In this document: in pieces, positions 45,396 to 55,560 of the stretch
Numbering within the stretch: position 1 is the stretch's first letter
Layout of the letters: each line of letters starts with the position of its first letter
NCBI GenBank assembly: GCA_003022435.1
Contig: PXUA01000015.1
Location: 62,001-126,000 of the forward strand
Direction: 5' to 3'
Length of the DNA stretch: 64,000 nt
Origin: Bacteroidetes bacterium SW_9_63_38
GTDB lineage: Bacteria > Bacteroidota > Rhodothermia > Rhodothermales > Salinibacteraceae
Translations under genes and position numbers: made by a program
Notes under the pieces: generated by a model
What the model saw: only the letters and a program-made list of their open reading frames with translations
Database searches by the model: none
Told to the model about the DNA's origin: nothing

Positions 45396-47531
45396 ATGAA
45401 GCCGAACGCCATCACACAAGACACTGAATTTGCGCCCGACCAGAGCTTGTCGCTGGAGACCGGTCGGATTGCCAAACAGGCCGACGGATCGGTCGTCGTA
45501 CGCTACGGCGATACAATGGTGCTGTCCACAGCCACCCTCAGCGACTCGGTGAACGAGTCCAACTTCTTCCCGCTTACGGTGGACTACCGGGAAAAATTTG
45601 CCGCCGGCGGAAAGGTCCCAGGGGGGTTCATCAAGCGAGAGGGTCGTCCGACAGACAAGGAAACGTTGACCGCACGCCTCGTGGACCGGGCCATCCGCCC
45701 GCTTTTTCCGGACGGGTTTTACCACGATGTCCACCTGGTGAACTTCGTGATCTCGGCGGGGACGGACTATGACGCCGACGTGCTGGCGGGGGTCGGGTCG
45801 TCCGCGGCGCTCATGCTGTCGGGCGCTCCGTTCCAGGGACCGATTGCCGAGGTGCGGGTGGGACGCATCGATGGGGAGTTTGTCATCAACCCGACGATGG
45901 AGCAGACGACCCAGAGCGACATGGATCTGATTGTCGCGGGGCGTGAAGATGCGCTCGTGATGGTGGAAGGCGAGGCCGACGAGATCAGCGAGGAGGACAT
46001 GATCGACGCGCTCGATCAGGCACACCAGTCCATCCGGTCGCTGTGTGAGGGGCAGCACCAGCTAGTCGACCAGTACGGTGAGCCGGAGCCCTTTGAATGG
46101 GAGGCAGACGTGGTCCCCGATGAGCTCGTCGAACAAATGAGCGAGCACTACGGGCAGAAGGTGGCCGATTACATTCAGGGGGATTACAGTAAGGAACGGT
46201 TCCACCAGGGAATCGACGCTATCAAAGACGAGGCGGTGGAGAAGACGCTCGGGGATGCGGACGAGACCCCCGAGGGCTTTACAGCCGGGGACATCCGCGA
46301 CGCCATTGGAGAGGTGGAGAAGAAGGAGATGCGCACCATGATCGTGGAGGAAGGACGCCGGATCGATGGGCGTGGGCAGGAAGATGTGCGCGACCTCTGG
46401 ATGGAGGTTGGATACTTGCCCCGGGTTCATGGCTCGGCGATCTTTACGCGGGGCGAAACGCAGGTGCTCGGGTCGATTACCCTTGGAACGTCCGAAGACG
46501 TGCAGGCCGTCGACGAGGTGTTTGCCGATACCGACAAGACATTCTACCTGCACTACCGCTTCCCGCCGTTCTCCGTGGGGGAGGCCAGCTTCCTGCGCGG
46601 ACCGAAGCGCCGTGAGATTGGGCACAGCATGCTCGCTGAGCGTGCGCTGCGGCCCGTCATTCCGGAGCAGGACGAGTTTCCGTACACGATCCGTATCAAC
46701 GCGGACGTTATGGAATCGAACGGGTCTTCATCGATGGCCAGCGTCTGCGCGGGAAGCCTCGCCCTGATGGATGCCGGCGTTCCGATTGAGAAGCCGGTGG
46801 CCGGCATCGCCATGGGCCTGGTGCAGCACGAAGGGGACACGAAAGTGCTCACCGACATTCTCGGCCAGGAGGATCACCTGGGGGACATGGACTTCAAGAT
46901 CACGGGTACGCGTGACGGCGTCACGGCCTGTCAGATGGACATGAAGATCGAGGGGCTGTCTCGCGACGTGCTCCTGAAGGCACTGAAGCAGGCTCGGACG
47001 GCGCGCAGCCATATCCTCGATGAGATGGAGAAGACCATCTCCGAGCCGCGGGAGGACCTCTCGAAGCACGCACCGCGCCTCACGAAACTCCAGATTGACC
47101 CGGACCGCATTGGCGCCGTCATCGGGCCGGGCGGGAAGGTCGTAAAGAGCATTCAGAAGGAGACCAACACGGAAATCTCCGTCGACGAGGAGGAAGGCGT
47201 GGGGCTTGTCACCATCGCTGCGACCAATCAGGAGGATGCCGAGGCGGCCATCGAGCGTGTGAAGCAGATCGTCGCCGTGCCGAAGGAGGGCGAAGACTAC
47301 GTCGGTACCGTGAAGGGTATTCGTGACTTCGGGGCGTTTGTCGAGATCATGCCGGAGCGGACGGGGTTGCTTCACGTGTCTGAGATCTCCCACGAATACG
47401 TGGAAAACGTCGAGGATTACCTCCAGGTGGGAGACAAGGTGAAGGTTCACCTCCTCGAGGTGAAGGATGACGGCAAGCTCCGCCTCACCCATAAGCCGTT
47501 TGTCTCCGAAGAGGAAGACCAGGAGGCGTAG
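45396..47531 (+). CDS. pnp: Polyribonucleotide nucleotidyltransferase (PNPase)
   Basis: The 711-residue 3'-5' phosphorolytic exoribonuclease degrades mRNA. Two RNase PH domains (about 10-220 and 315-530; [20 protein letters not shown] in the first, [20 protein letters not shown] in the second) flank a helical linker. A KH domain (about 555-610, [20 protein letters not shown]) and a C-terminal S1 domain (about 625-700, [20 protein letters not shown]) follow. The catalytic Asp of the second core is in the [20 protein letters not shown] segment. Length and order are those of all bacterial PNPases. Confidence 0.97.
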   Translation: MKPNAITQDTEFAPDQSLSLETGRIAKQADGSVVVRYGDTMVLSTATLSDSVNESNFFPLTVDYREKFAAGGKVPGGFIKREGRPTDKETLTARLVDRAIRPLFPDGFYHDVHLVNFVISAGTDYDADVLAGVGSSAALMLSGAPFQGPIAEVRVGRIDGEFVINPTMEQTTQSDMDLIVAGREDALVMVEGEADEISEEDMIDALDQAHQSIRSLCEGQHQLVDQYGEPEPFEWEADVVPDELVEQMSEHYGQKVADYIQGDYSKERFHQGIDAIKDEAVEKTLGDADETPEGFTAGDIRDAIGEVEKKEMRTMIVEEGRRIDGRGQEDVRDLWMEVGYLPRVHGSAIFTRGETQVLGSITLGTSEDVQAVDEVFADTDKTFYLHYRFPPFSVGEASFLRGPKRREIGHSMLAERALRPVIPEQDEFPYTIRINADVMESNGSSSMASVCAGSLALMDAGVPIEKPVAGIAMGLVQHEGDTKVLTDILGQEDHLGDMDFKITGTRDGVTACQMDMKIEGLSRDVLLKALKQARTARSHILDEMEKTISEPREDLSKHAPRLTKLQIDPDRIGAVIGPGGKVVKSIQKETNTEISVDEEEGVGLVTIAATNQEDAEAAIERVKQIVAVPKEGEDYVGTVKGIRDFGAFVEIMPERTGLLHVSEISHEYVENVEDYLQVGDKVKVHLLEVKDDGKLRLTHKPFVSEEEDQEA

Positions 47532-47590
47532 CGGCTGCGGGGACGTGGAGGACTCCCGCTCACCTGGATTCCGATACGAGTGCTGTGCGA

Positions 47591-47619
47591 AGGCGAGGGC
47601 CGTTCGGCTCTCGCCTTTC
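47591..47619 (+). terminator. Probable terminator of pnp
   Basis: AGGCGAGGGCC and GGCTCTCGCCT form an 11-base stem (one G-T pair) with a four-base GTTC loop and a short T-run. It lies 60 bases after the pnp stop. Confidence 0.7.
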
Positions 47620-47671
47620 GCGTAGACGGGAGGCATTTGCGCGACTTTTCTCGATGGTTGTTAGAGGCGAC

Positions 47672-48655
47672 ATGCACGCTTTCGTGACCGGCGGGGCCGG
47701 CTATATCGGCAGTGCCATGGTACATACGCTCGTCCAGCACGAGTACGAGGTGACTGTTCTCGATAATCTGTCGCAGGGGCACCGGGCGGCGGTGCACCCG
47801 GACGCTACATTTATTGAGGGCGATCTTCGGGATCGGGATCTTGTGGATACGGTGCTTCGCGAGCGCGATCTCGACGCGATCATGCATTTTGCGTCGAAGT
47901 CCCTCGTCGGGGAATCGATGGAAGACCCTATGCTGTACCTGGATCAGAACGTTCGGTGCGGCGTCAACCTGATGCACAGTGCGGTGGAGCACGGGGTGGA
48001 TCGGTTCATCCTGTCCTCAACGGCTAATCTCTTCGGGACCCCGGAAGAGATCCCAATCGATGAGGACGAGCGCGTGGATCCGGGGAGTCCGTATGGAGAA
48101 TCTAAGCGGATTCTGGAGCGGATGCTTCACTGGCTCGATGAGTTGGATCGGCTCCGCTTTGCGACACTCCGATACTTTAATGCCGCCGGGGCGGTCTCTC
48201 CGGATCTCGGGGAAGATCACGATCCGGAAACCCATCTGATTCCCATCGTCCTGGAGGTGGCGCAAGGAATACGAGAGAAGATGGAGATTTATGGGAATGA
48301 CTATGATACTCCCGACGGTACCTGTGTGCGGGATTTCGTTCACGTGAAGGACCTTGCGCAGGCCCACATTCGTGCGTTAGAGGCTCTCGACAACGGCAGC
48401 CGGGTATACAACCTGGGCAACGGGGATGGATATAGCGTCCGAGAGGTGATCGACACGGCCCGCGACGTCACCGGATGCGAAATCTCCGCCGAGGTGGGGC
48501 CGCCTCGCCCCGGCGACCCCGCCACACTCGTCGCCAGCAGTGCGAAGATTCGCGAAGAGCTGGGCTGGTCGCCCGAATACGATACCCTGGAGGCGATTCT
48601 GTCGAGCGCCTGGGCGTGGCACCAGAAGCACCCCAACGGCTACGACGAGGTGTAG
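47672..48655 (+). CDS. galE: UDP-glucose 4-epimerase
   Basis: The 327-residue short-chain dehydrogenase family enzyme should interconvert UDP-glucose and UDP-galactose. It has the Rossmann motif [14 protein letters not shown] near the start, SSTANLFG (the Ser-Thr part of the catalytic triad), [13 protein letters not shown] with the Tyr-xxx-Lys pair, and RYFNAAGA. Family length is 320-340. The ATG at 47672 ([14 protein letters not shown]) fits; the frame is open upstream without similarity. The exact sugar specificity (UDP-Glc versus UDP-GlcNAc) is not resolved. Confidence 0.93.
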   Translation: MHAFVTGGAGYIGSAMVHTLVQHEYEVTVLDNLSQGHRAAVHPDATFIEGDLRDRDLVDTVLRERDLDAIMHFASKSLVGESMEDPMLYLDQNVRCGVNLMHSAVEHGVDRFILSSTANLFGTPEEIPIDEDERVDPGSPYGESKRILERMLHWLDELDRLRFATLRYFNAAGAVSPDLGEDHDPETHLIPIVLEVAQGIREKMEIYGNDYDTPDGTCVRDFVHVKDLAQAHIRALEALDNGSRVYNLGNGDGYSVREVIDTARDVTGCEISAEVGPPRPGDPATLVASSAKIREELGWSPEYDTLEAILSSAWAWHQKHPNGYDEV

Positions 48656-48697
48656 GCACAGAGGCCGTAAGAGGGATTTCGTCGCTGCTCTGACCAA

Positions 48698-49519
48698 GTG
48701 TACGCCGGTATGTACCGTGTCGAACTTCAGCAGTTTGAGGGCCCCATGGACCTCCTGCTGTTCTTTATCAAGCGGGATGAGGTGGACGTGTATGACATCC
48801 CTATTGCCCGCATCGCCGACGAATACCTGGCGTACGTCCGGTTGCTGGAAGAGATTGACCTGGACGGGGTGGGCGATTTCATCTACATGGCTGCGCTTCT
48901 GATCAACATTAAGGCGCGGATGCTTCTGCCGTCCGAGGAGACGGACGAGGAGGGAGAGACTGTAGATCCCCGCCGCGAGCTCGTGGAGCGCCTGCTGGAG
49001 TACGTGCGGTTCAAGGAGGCGGCCGATCAGCTATCGACTCGCCGGGAGACCCGTCGCGAACACTTTACACGGGGCGACGCCGCCGCTCACCGCGAGCAGG
49101 TGGAAGAAGAGCACGATGTGGAGGTGGACGTCTCGGTGTACGACCTCGTCGAGGCCCTCGGTGAGATGCTGGAGGAGGACGAGGACGCAGAGACGGATCC
49201 GGTCCACGAAGTGGAACCGCTGGAGCACTCGATGGAAGAACAGCAGGAATACGTGCTGGACCGCATCCGTGACGAACCGCGCGTGTCGTTCCGGACGCTG
49301 TGTCGGCGCCGGACGAAGGAATTCGTCATCGCGACGTTTTTGGCGGTGTTGGAACTGGCGCGGCAGCATTACCTGCGCATTGAACTCGCCGAAGACCGCT
49401 CTGACTTCACCTTGGCGCAGCGGGAGGATGAAGTCTTTCAGCCTGAGGATCCGGCGATTGAGGAGATGCCGTCGGGCGACGGAGCGCTGCCGGATGGCTC
49501 GGACGAGACATCCGCGTAA
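48698..49519 (+). CDS. scpA: Segregation and condensation protein A (kleisin)
   Basis: ScpA is the kleisin that bridges the two SMC heads in the bacterial condensin complex. The 273-residue product starts at the GTG at 48698 or, equally possible, at the ATG at 48710 (MYRVELQQFEGPMDLLLFFI). That opening and YDIPIARIADEYLAYVRLLE are diagnostic of ScpA. The C-terminal winged helix is visible as VIATFLAVLELARQHYLRIE. An acidic variable linker lies between. scpB follows 44 bases downstream, the usual pairing. Confidence 0.94.
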   Translation: MYAGMYRVELQQFEGPMDLLLFFIKRDEVDVYDIPIARIADEYLAYVRLLEEIDLDGVGDFIYMAALLINIKARMLLPSEETDEEGETVDPRRELVERLLEYVRFKEAADQLSTRRETRREHFTRGDAAAHREQVEEEHDVEVDVSVYDLVEALGEMLEEDEDAETDPVHEVEPLEHSMEEQQEYVLDRIRDEPRVSFRTLCRRRTKEFVIATFLAVLELARQHYLRIELAEDRSDFTLAQREDEVFQPEDPAIEEMPSGDGALPDGSDETSA

Positions 49520-49535
49520 AGGGACTCTTTTATTG

Positions 49536-49552
49536 TTTCTGTTATTGCAAAG
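49536..49552 (+). repeat. 17-base repeat just upstream of scpB
   Basis: TTTCTGTTATTGCAAAG occurs here, 11 bases before the scpB ATG, and identically at 54155-54171 before the glycosyltransferase gene. Both copies lie in AT-rich leaders preceded by a TTTATT tract. A shared regulatory or promoter role is inferred; the different spacing to the start codons argues against a ribosome-binding role. Confidence 0.5.
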
Positions 49553-49563
49553 ACACATTTCAA

Positions 49564-50298
49564 ATGAGCGTGGAAGACACCTCTAAAGAGGAGAAGGAGT
49601 CCCCCGCTGCTGGTGGCGATCATTCCTTGGAAGAAGCAGCGGAGGCAATCATTTTTGCCGCCGACGAGCCGGTTTCATCGGACCGGATTGTCGAGATTGT
49701 GGCAGAGGTGACCGGGCAGTCGGATCTGACGGTGGAGGAGGTGGAGAGCGCCGTGGAGCGGTTGAATGAGGCGTATCGGTCGGCTAACCGCGCCCTGGAG
49801 ATCCACGAGTGGGGCGGCGGGTACCGCATGACCACTCGGTCCACGCTTTCACCATTTGTGCAGACGCTTTTTGTCGGCGAGCAGGAAACGAGCCTGTCCC
49901 GCTCGCTCATGGAGGCGCTGGCGGTGATCGCGTACCGCCAGCCCGTAACCCGGCCGGAGGTCGATTTTATCCGTGGCGTGAACTCGGATTACGCCATTCG
50001 GAAACTCCTGGAAATGGACCTGGTGGATGTAGAGGGGCGTGCCGACTCGCTGGGACGGCCATTGTTGTACGGCACCACGAACTTGTTCTTGGAGCAATTT
50101 GGGCTTGATTCGCTTGAAGACCTTCCGACGCTCCGAGAGGTCGAAGAGCTGCTGGATGACCCCTCCTTCGATGAGGAGCGGGCGAAGCTCTTGAAGCTTG
50201 ATCAAGAAGAGGATCTGAACGTAGACCTTTTAGAAGAAGATGCCGAGGAGGCGGAGAGTGAGGCTCCGCCTGAGTCCGCTTCCTCGGACACGAATTAG
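49564..50298 (+). CDS. scpB: Segregation and condensation protein B
   Basis: ScpB dimers bind the ScpA linker in the SMC-ScpAB condensin. The 244-residue product has two winged-helix domains: LEEAAEAIIFAADEPVSSDR starts the first (about 20-100) and RSLMEALAVIAYRQPVTRPE, the diagnostic ScpB motif, lies in the second (about 110-200). An acidic tail of about 45 residues ends it. It lies 44 bases after scpA and is followed by rluB, the conserved scpA-scpB-rluB order. Confidence 0.94.
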   Translation: MSVEDTSKEEKESPAAGGDHSLEEAAEAIIFAADEPVSSDRIVEIVAEVTGQSDLTVEEVESAVERLNEAYRSANRALEIHEWGGGYRMTTRSTLSPFVQTLFVGEQETSLSRSLMEALAVIAYRQPVTRPEVDFIRGVNSDYAIRKLLEMDLVDVEGRADSLGRPLLYGTTNLFLEQFGLDSLEDLPTLREVEELLDDPSFDEERAKLLKLDQEEDLNVDLLEEDAEEAESEAPPESASSDTN

Positions 50299-50359
50299 AG
50301 GACCTTTCGCCGGGGGGGCTGTGTTGTCGAATACCCATTCGTTACATACATTCGATGCC

Positions 50360-51115
50360 ATGTCGACCGATCAAGACACCGCCTCCCGAGAGGGTATGCG
50401 GATCAACAAGTACATCGCCCATACCGGTTACTGTTCTCGTCGAGACGCCGATGATCTCGTTGAGCAGGGGCGGGTGAAGATCGATGGGGAGCCGGTGACG
50501 AAGCACGGGACGCGCGTGCGGGAAGGACAGCGTGTGACAGCGGACGGGGAGGTGCTGGAGCTCCGCGCGCTCGAACATGTTCTCCTGAACAAGCCGAAGG
50601 ACACGATTAGCACCACTGAGGACCAGAAGGGCCGGCAGACGGTCCTTGACGTGGTTGGCGTGCCGGATGATAATCCGTCGGGCCTTTTTCCCGTCGGACG
50701 CCTGGACCGGAATACGACCGGCGTGCTGATTATTACCAACGACGGCGACCTCGCGCACCGGCTGATGCATCCCCGGTACGAGGTGGCGAAGATTTACTAC
50801 GTCCGCACTCAGAAACCGGTCAAGCCCCACCAGATTGATGAACTACGGCGGGGGGTTGATCTCGAAGACGGTCCGGCCACGGCTGACCAGGTGGCATACC
50901 TCGATCCCAGTACGAAGACAGACGTGGCCATCGAGATTCACGAAGGCCGGAACCGGCAGATTCGCCGCATGATGGAGCGGCTTGGCCACGACATCGTGCA
51001 GCTGGAGCGGGCCAAGTACGGAAGCATTACGACTGGCGCGCTTCAGCGGGGCGAGTGGCGGCGAATGACCTACGACGAAGTGGATGAACTGCGACAGCTT
51101 GTTGATCTCGAATAA
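50360..51115 (+). CDS. rluB: 23S rRNA pseudouridine synthase, RsuA/RluB family
   Basis: The 251-residue enzyme should modify a uridine of 23S rRNA. An S4 domain (RINKYIAHTGYCSRRDADDL, residues about 13-60) precedes the catalytic domain with FPVGRLDRNTTGVLIITNDG, where the Asp of GRLD is the nucleophile, and GRNRQIRRMMERLGHDIVQL. The ATG at 50360 is preferred, as earlier codons overlap scpB and lack similarity. RluB is favoured over RsuA because of the scpB linkage. Confidence 0.93.
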   Translation: MSTDQDTASREGMRINKYIAHTGYCSRRDADDLVEQGRVKIDGEPVTKHGTRVREGQRVTADGEVLELRALEHVLLNKPKDTISTTEDQKGRQTVLDVVGVPDDNPSGLFPVGRLDRNTTGVLIITNDGDLAHRLMHPRYEVAKIYYVRTQKPVKPHQIDELRRGVDLEDGPATADQVAYLDPSTKTDVAIEIHEGRNRQIRRMMERLGHDIVQLERAKYGSITTGALQRGEWRRMTYDEVDELRQLVDLE

Positions 51116-51127
51116 CTCCTTGTGCTC

Positions 51128-52657
51128 ATGCAGACGCCCCAGACAGCCACAAACGGTGAACTTCAATCGGCCCTTGATCGCAAAATCAAAGCCCAGGGCC
51201 TTACGTACGACGACGTGTTGCTCGTTCCGGCGAAGTCGGAGGCGATGCCGCGACAGGTGGACACGTCCTCGTGGCTCACGCCGGATATCGAGCTCAACGT
51301 ACCCATCCTGTCCGCGGCCATGGATACGGTCACCGAGGCAGACCTCGCCATTGCGATGGCACGGGAGGGGGGGGTCGGTGTGCTTCACAAGAACATGTCG
51401 ATTGAAGATCAGGCGGCCGAGGTGCGTCGCGTGAAGCGATCGGAGAACGGGATGATTCTGGATCCGATCACCATCTCTCCGCACGACACGGTGTCCGATG
51501 CACGGGACAAGATGAGCCATTACTCGATTGGGGGGATTCCGGTCGTGGATGAGTCCGACAAGTTGGTGGGCATTGTCACGAACCGCGATGTGCGCTTCGA
51601 GCTGGAGGGCGATACCCCGATTCGGGAGATGATGACGCAGGAAGATCTCGTCACGGTGCCGGTTGGCACGACGCTCGACGAGGCCGTGCGGATTCTGCAG
51701 GAGCACAAGGTCGAGAAGCTGCCCGTCGTGGACGAGGAGGGGTACTTGAAAGGCCTTATCACGTTCAAGGACATTCGGAAGCGGCGCAAGCATCCGAATG
51801 CCTGTAAGGACGCACACGGACGTCTTCGGGTGGGGGCGGCCGTCGGAGTGACGCCGCAAGTCCTTGATCGTGTGTCGGCTCTCGCGGACGTTGGCGTGGA
51901 CTTCGTGGTTATCGACACGGCCCACGGCCACGCCGAAGGGGTGCTGGAGACCGTTAACAAGGTGGCGTCGCGGTTCGACGGCGAGGTAAACGTTGTAGCC
52001 GGGAATGTGGGCACCGCCGACGGCACGTGCGACCTGATCGAGGCGGGGGCCGACTGCGTGAAGGTCGGCATCGGGCCTGGTTCCATCTGCACCACGCGTG
52101 TCGTGGCCGGGGTGGGTGTACCTCAGTTCACGGCCATCATGGAGTGTGCGGAGGTTGCCCAGAAGGAAGGTATTCCGATCATTGCCGACGGCGGTATCAA
52201 GCAGACGGGCGACATTCCGAAGGCCCTTGCCGCCGGGGCCAGTGCCGTCATGATCGGAGGGTTGTTCGCGAGCGTTGAGGAAAGTCCCGGGGAGACCATC
52301 ATCTACGAGGGGCGCAAGTACAAGTCGTACCGCGGGATGGGTTCGGTCGGTGCCATGGGGGCGGGGAGTAAGGACCGGTATTTCCAGGATGCGGAGGACG
52401 AACTGGAGAAGCTCGTGCCGGAAGGTGTGGAGGGCCGCGTTCCGTACAGCGGCACTCTCAGTGAGGTCATTCACCAGATGTCAGGCGGCCTGCGGGCGGC
52501 GATGGGGTACACCGGCTGCGAGACCGTGCAGAAGCTGTATGACGAGGCGCAGTTCCTGCGCACGACGGCGGCCGGTATACGCGAGAGCCATCCGCACGAC
52601 GTCGAGATTACGCAGGAATCGCCGAACTACTATTCCGGGCGCAACAGCACGGAATAG
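51128..52657 (+). CDS. guaB: IMP dehydrogenase
   Basis: The enzyme (509 aa from the ATG at 51128, or two residues more from the GTG at 51122) oxidises IMP to XMP, the first step of GMP synthesis. The TIM barrel has [20 protein letters not shown] and the catalytic Cys loop [20 protein letters not shown]. Two CBS domains are inserted at residues about 105-220. The flap motif [20 protein letters not shown] is complete. It begins six to twelve bases after rluB. Confidence 0.97.
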   Translation: MQTPQTATNGELQSALDRKIKAQGLTYDDVLLVPAKSEAMPRQVDTSSWLTPDIELNVPILSAAMDTVTEADLAIAMAREGGVGVLHKNMSIEDQAAEVRRVKRSENGMILDPITISPHDTVSDARDKMSHYSIGGIPVVDESDKLVGIVTNRDVRFELEGDTPIREMMTQEDLVTVPVGTTLDEAVRILQEHKVEKLPVVDEEGYLKGLITFKDIRKRRKHPNACKDAHGRLRVGAAVGVTPQVLDRVSALADVGVDFVVIDTAHGHAEGVLETVNKVASRFDGEVNVVAGNVGTADGTCDLIEAGADCVKVGIGPGSICTTRVVAGVGVPQFTAIMECAEVAQKEGIPIIADGGIKQTGDIPKALAAGASAVMIGGLFASVEESPGETIIYEGRKYKSYRGMGSVGAMGAGSKDRYFQDAEDELEKLVPEGVEGRVPYSGTLSEVIHQMSGGLRAAMGYTGCETVQKLYDEAQFLRTTAAGIRESHPHDVEITQESPNYYSGRNSTE

Positions 52658-52846
52658 CCGGGTTGGAGATTCCGTCGATGCCCCCGGTCGCCAAATGACA
52701 CGTTCCCCTGCTGCGGGTAGTGCGTGCTGGTGTGCAACTCTTAGGGCTTCGATGCACTGAATTTATCTCCCGGACACGATGACCCGTCCCGACACCTGCC
52801 AGGGGAGTGTATCCCTATGCCCTGATTCCCGTAATCTGAGTGCAAT

Positions 52847-53923
52847 ATGGCTCATCGACTTTCGCGCGTCCGCGGCCGTCTGGCGGCCCTTGACACCGAT
52901 GCGATTCTTCTTTCTTCACTTCCCAACATTCGTTGGGCCTGTGGATTTACCGGCTCGAACGGGCTTCTGCTCGTGAGCGCCGAGGAGGCCTTCTTCGTGA
53001 CGGACGGCCGGTACACGGAACAGGCCCAGCAGGAGGTGGATGGGGCCGAGGTTCACATCGCGTCCGACGGTCTTGTCTCTCATCTGCAGCAGGAAGACCT
53101 TTTGGAATCGTTTCATCGGATTGTAATTCAGGCCGACGACGTAACGGTCGCGCACCATCAGCAACTGAAGGATCGATGCTCTCGGATTGATTGGGTGCCG
53201 ACCTCTGATGTTCTGACGCATGCCGTCGGCAAAAAGGAGGATATCGAGATTCGCCGCATCCGACGGGCGCAGTCGCTCACGGAGGCGGTGTTTGAGGATG
53301 TGATCGAGACGATCGAACCGGGACAGACTGAGCGAGAGGTGGCCGCTGAAATTACGTATCAGCACCTTCGGCGCGGGGCGGAAAAAATGGCATTCGATCC
53401 CATTGTGGCTTCCGGAGCGAATGGGGCCCGTCCGCATGCCCGTCCGACGGATCGCACCTTGCGCGCCGGGGACCTGGTGGTGATTGACATGGGGGCAGTT
53501 TTGGACGGATATGTCTCCGACATGACGCGGACCATCGCTGTCGGGGAGCCCGATGATGATGCGCGAGAGGGGTACCAGCTCGTCCGGACGGCGCAGGAAG
53601 CCGCATTGAATGCGGCCCGCGCTGGGTTGACGGGAAAGGAACTGGATGCTGCCGCACGGGACGTGATCGAGAACGCTGGAATGGGCAACTACTTCTCTCA
53701 CGGTCTCGGCCACGGCATTGGGCTACAAGTGCACGAGTGGCCCCGTGTGTCTCACACGGTAGACGACGAGCTCCCCTCGGGGGCCTGTGTCACGATTGAG
53801 CCTGGCATCTACGTCCCCGAGAAAGGATTTGGGGTCCGGATCGAGGATATTGTTGTGCTCCAGCCGGAAGGATGCATGAATCTGACTCGGACGGACAAGT
53901 CGCTACTGACGCCGGACGCGTAA
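52847..53923 (+). CDS. M24 family Xaa-Pro peptidase (short type)
   Basis: The 358-residue cytoplasmic metallopeptidase has a creatinase-type N-terminal domain (to about 125, ILLSSLPNIRWACGFTGSNG) and a pita-bread domain with five metal ligands: Asp214 (VVIDMGAVLDGY), Asp225 (DMTRTI), His289 (HGLGHGIGLQVHE), Glu318 (TIEPGIYV) and Glu333 (VRIEDIVVL). Size and motifs match PepQ/YpdF-type Xaa-Pro aminopeptidases, distinct from the longer AMP_N-containing enzyme at 1.9 kb. It stands alone after guaB, 189 bases away. Confidence 0.93.
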   Translation: MAHRLSRVRGRLAALDTDAILLSSLPNIRWACGFTGSNGLLLVSAEEAFFVTDGRYTEQAQQEVDGAEVHIASDGLVSHLQQEDLLESFHRIVIQADDVTVAHHQQLKDRCSRIDWVPTSDVLTHAVGKKEDIEIRRIRRAQSLTEAVFEDVIETIEPGQTEREVAAEITYQHLRRGAEKMAFDPIVASGANGARPHARPTDRTLRAGDLVVIDMGAVLDGYVSDMTRTIAVGEPDDDAREGYQLVRTAQEAALNAARAGLTGKELDAAARDVIENAGMGNYFSHGLGHGIGLQVHEWPRVSHTVDDELPSGACVTIEPGIYVPEKGFGVRIEDIVVLQPEGCMNLTRTDKSLLTPDA

Positions 53924-54213
53924 CCCTCATACCAACTCCGCAGTGGGGGGCAGCAATGCTGCGCAATTCTCTGATTCCGTTCGGTCAGTGAGTGTGGGAG
54001 GGGGAGAGGGCCTCCATCTCCATGCTTGCACCCATACATTTCTTCGTATCCCTACCTCGTGCCAGCGGCGACTCGGGACAACCCCCAGACGGATGTTGGC
54101 TGTGTCGGATGTTGTCACAGATGCTAGAAGCATACAGTTCTAGAGGGATGTTTATTTCTGTTATTGCAAAGTAAATTTGTCTAAAAAGTTGCCAGCACGA
54201 CAAAGCATACAGC
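53924..54213. other. 290-bp intergenic region before the glycosyltransferase gene
   Basis: The region has no gene. It holds the string AACTCCGCAGTGG (53934-53946), also present after gltX at 15076, then a GCAGC-AAT-GCTGC hairpin (53950-53962), and the 17-base repeat shared with the scpB leader at 54155-54171. The last 90 bases are AT-rich and probably include the promoter of the next gene. Confidence 0.5.
54155..54171 (+). repeat. 17-base repeat upstream of the glycosyltransferase gene
   Basis: TTTCTGTTATTGCAAAG is identical to the copy at 49536-49552 before scpB. Here it lies 42 bases before the start codon, in an AT-rich leader. Confidence 0.5.
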
Positions 54214-55560
54214 ATGGGTCTCAAGCGTCTTCATTCGAATGTAGACCGACTTCTTCCTTGGGGGACGGGGCTCATGTTGCTTACGCTCCCGGGGTGGGCC
54301 GCCTACCCGGCAGTCTGGGAAGTAATGGTCGGGATCTCCGTGGCTGCAACAATTGGACTGATCGTTCTTCGCACCCGGGATCTGTTGACCGTACGACAGG
54401 TGCTGTGGGGGGCACTCATCCTCCGACTCGCATTTCTTCCGTTGCTGCCGGGACTCACGGACGACTTGTATCGGTACATCTGGGACGGGTGGATTCAGAT
54501 CCACGGAATCAATCCCTATCGATATCCGCCCAAACATGAGGCACTGGCTGCGTTTCAGTCGTCGTTCATCTATGATCACCTCAACTCTCAGCCGTATTAT
54601 TCAGTCTACCCGCCGCTGTCCCAGCTCTTCTTTGCCATCGGCGGGTGGTTCCACTCTGTGGACTGGACGGTCAGCTACTACGTACTCAAAGTTTTGTTTA
54701 CAGGAACTGAGTTCGGGGGGGTCGTTCTGTTGAGTCGGCTTGCGACGGCCCGGAATCTGCTGTTGTATGCCTGGAATCCGCTTGTTCTTCTGGAGACGGC
54801 TGGGCAGGGGCATACGGAGGCACTCCTCGTCTTTTTTCTCGTGGGTACGGTGTGGGCCGTGCGGGCGGAGTGCCCTCGGTATGCCTCTTTATTCCTTGTG
54901 GGGGGAGGACTGGTGAAGTTGTATCCGTTCGTTCTGTGGCCGTACCTTGTGCGACGATACGGCATGACGGCGCTCTGGCCCGGTGCAATCGTCGGGGTGG
55001 GTTTGTGTGTACCCTACGCGGCCTCGTACGTGCTCCCGAACCTGAAAGCGTCCGTCGACTTATTTGCCCAGCTCTTTGAGTTCAACGCCGGTCTCTACTA
55101 TGCAACGAAATATGTCGGCTGGGCGGCGACGGGAGCCGACTGGAGCAAGGTGATCGGTCCCGCATTTCGCTACTTGTTTTTGGGGGCGCTACTGCCGCTT
55201 TACATACTGGATTGGTGGCGCGGCTGGTCGTTTCGTCGGGCCACCGTTCTCACCGTCGGCCTCTTTCTCGTTCTCAGTACCACTGTCCATCCCTGGTACC
55301 TGTTGCCCTTGCTGGCCTTGGGGGTAGTGCCGGAGCGTCCCGCTTGGGCGTGGATCTGGATTGCTGCGGTCTCGATCGGGACGTACCTTTTCTACGTCGA
55401 CGGCCCGTACTGGATTTGGATCGGGTTGGGATGGGGCGGGGGCGGGCTGATTGGACTCGGTTTCTTTCTGGCGAGGTACCGATGGGCGAAACAGCTTCTG
55501 CATCAGTACAGTCCGGTCGGGAATGGCGGGGCGGAAGCAAGCGTCTACTCCGATTCGTAG
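54214..55560 (+). CDS. GT87-like polyprenyl-phosphate mannosyltransferase
   Basis: The 448-residue integral membrane protein has about ten to twelve hydrophobic segments. The first large external loop reads LPGLTDDLYRYIWDGWIQIH and GINPYRYPPKHEAL, the Asp-rich D-x-Y-R-Y-x-WDG..NPY pattern common to membrane GT-C glycosyltransferases of the GT87/DUF2029 group, where an acidic residue is the catalytic base. Such enzymes transfer a sugar from a lipid-linked donor to envelope glycans. The acceptor and sugar are unknown. Its 3' end overlaps the convergent miaA gene by 16 bases. Confidence 0.8.
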   Translation: MGLKRLHSNVDRLLPWGTGLMLLTLPGWAAYPAVWEVMVGISVAATIGLIVLRTRDLLTVRQVLWGALILRLAFLPLLPGLTDDLYRYIWDGWIQIHGINPYRYPPKHEALAAFQSSFIYDHLNSQPYYSVYPPLSQLFFAIGGWFHSVDWTVSYYVLKVLFTGTEFGGVVLLSRLATARNLLLYAWNPLVLLETAGQGHTEALLVFFLVGTVWAVRAECPRYASLFLVGGGLVKLYPFVLWPYLVRRYGMTALWPGAIVGVGLCVPYAASYVLPNLKASVDLFAQLFEFNAGLYYATKYVGWAATGADWSKVIGPAFRYLFLGALLPLYILDWWRGWSFRRATVLTVGLFLVLSTTVHPWYLLPLLALGVVPERPAWAWIWIAAVSIGTYLFYVDGPYWIWIGLGWGGGGLIGLGFFLARYRWAKQLLHQYSPVGNGGAEASVYSDS

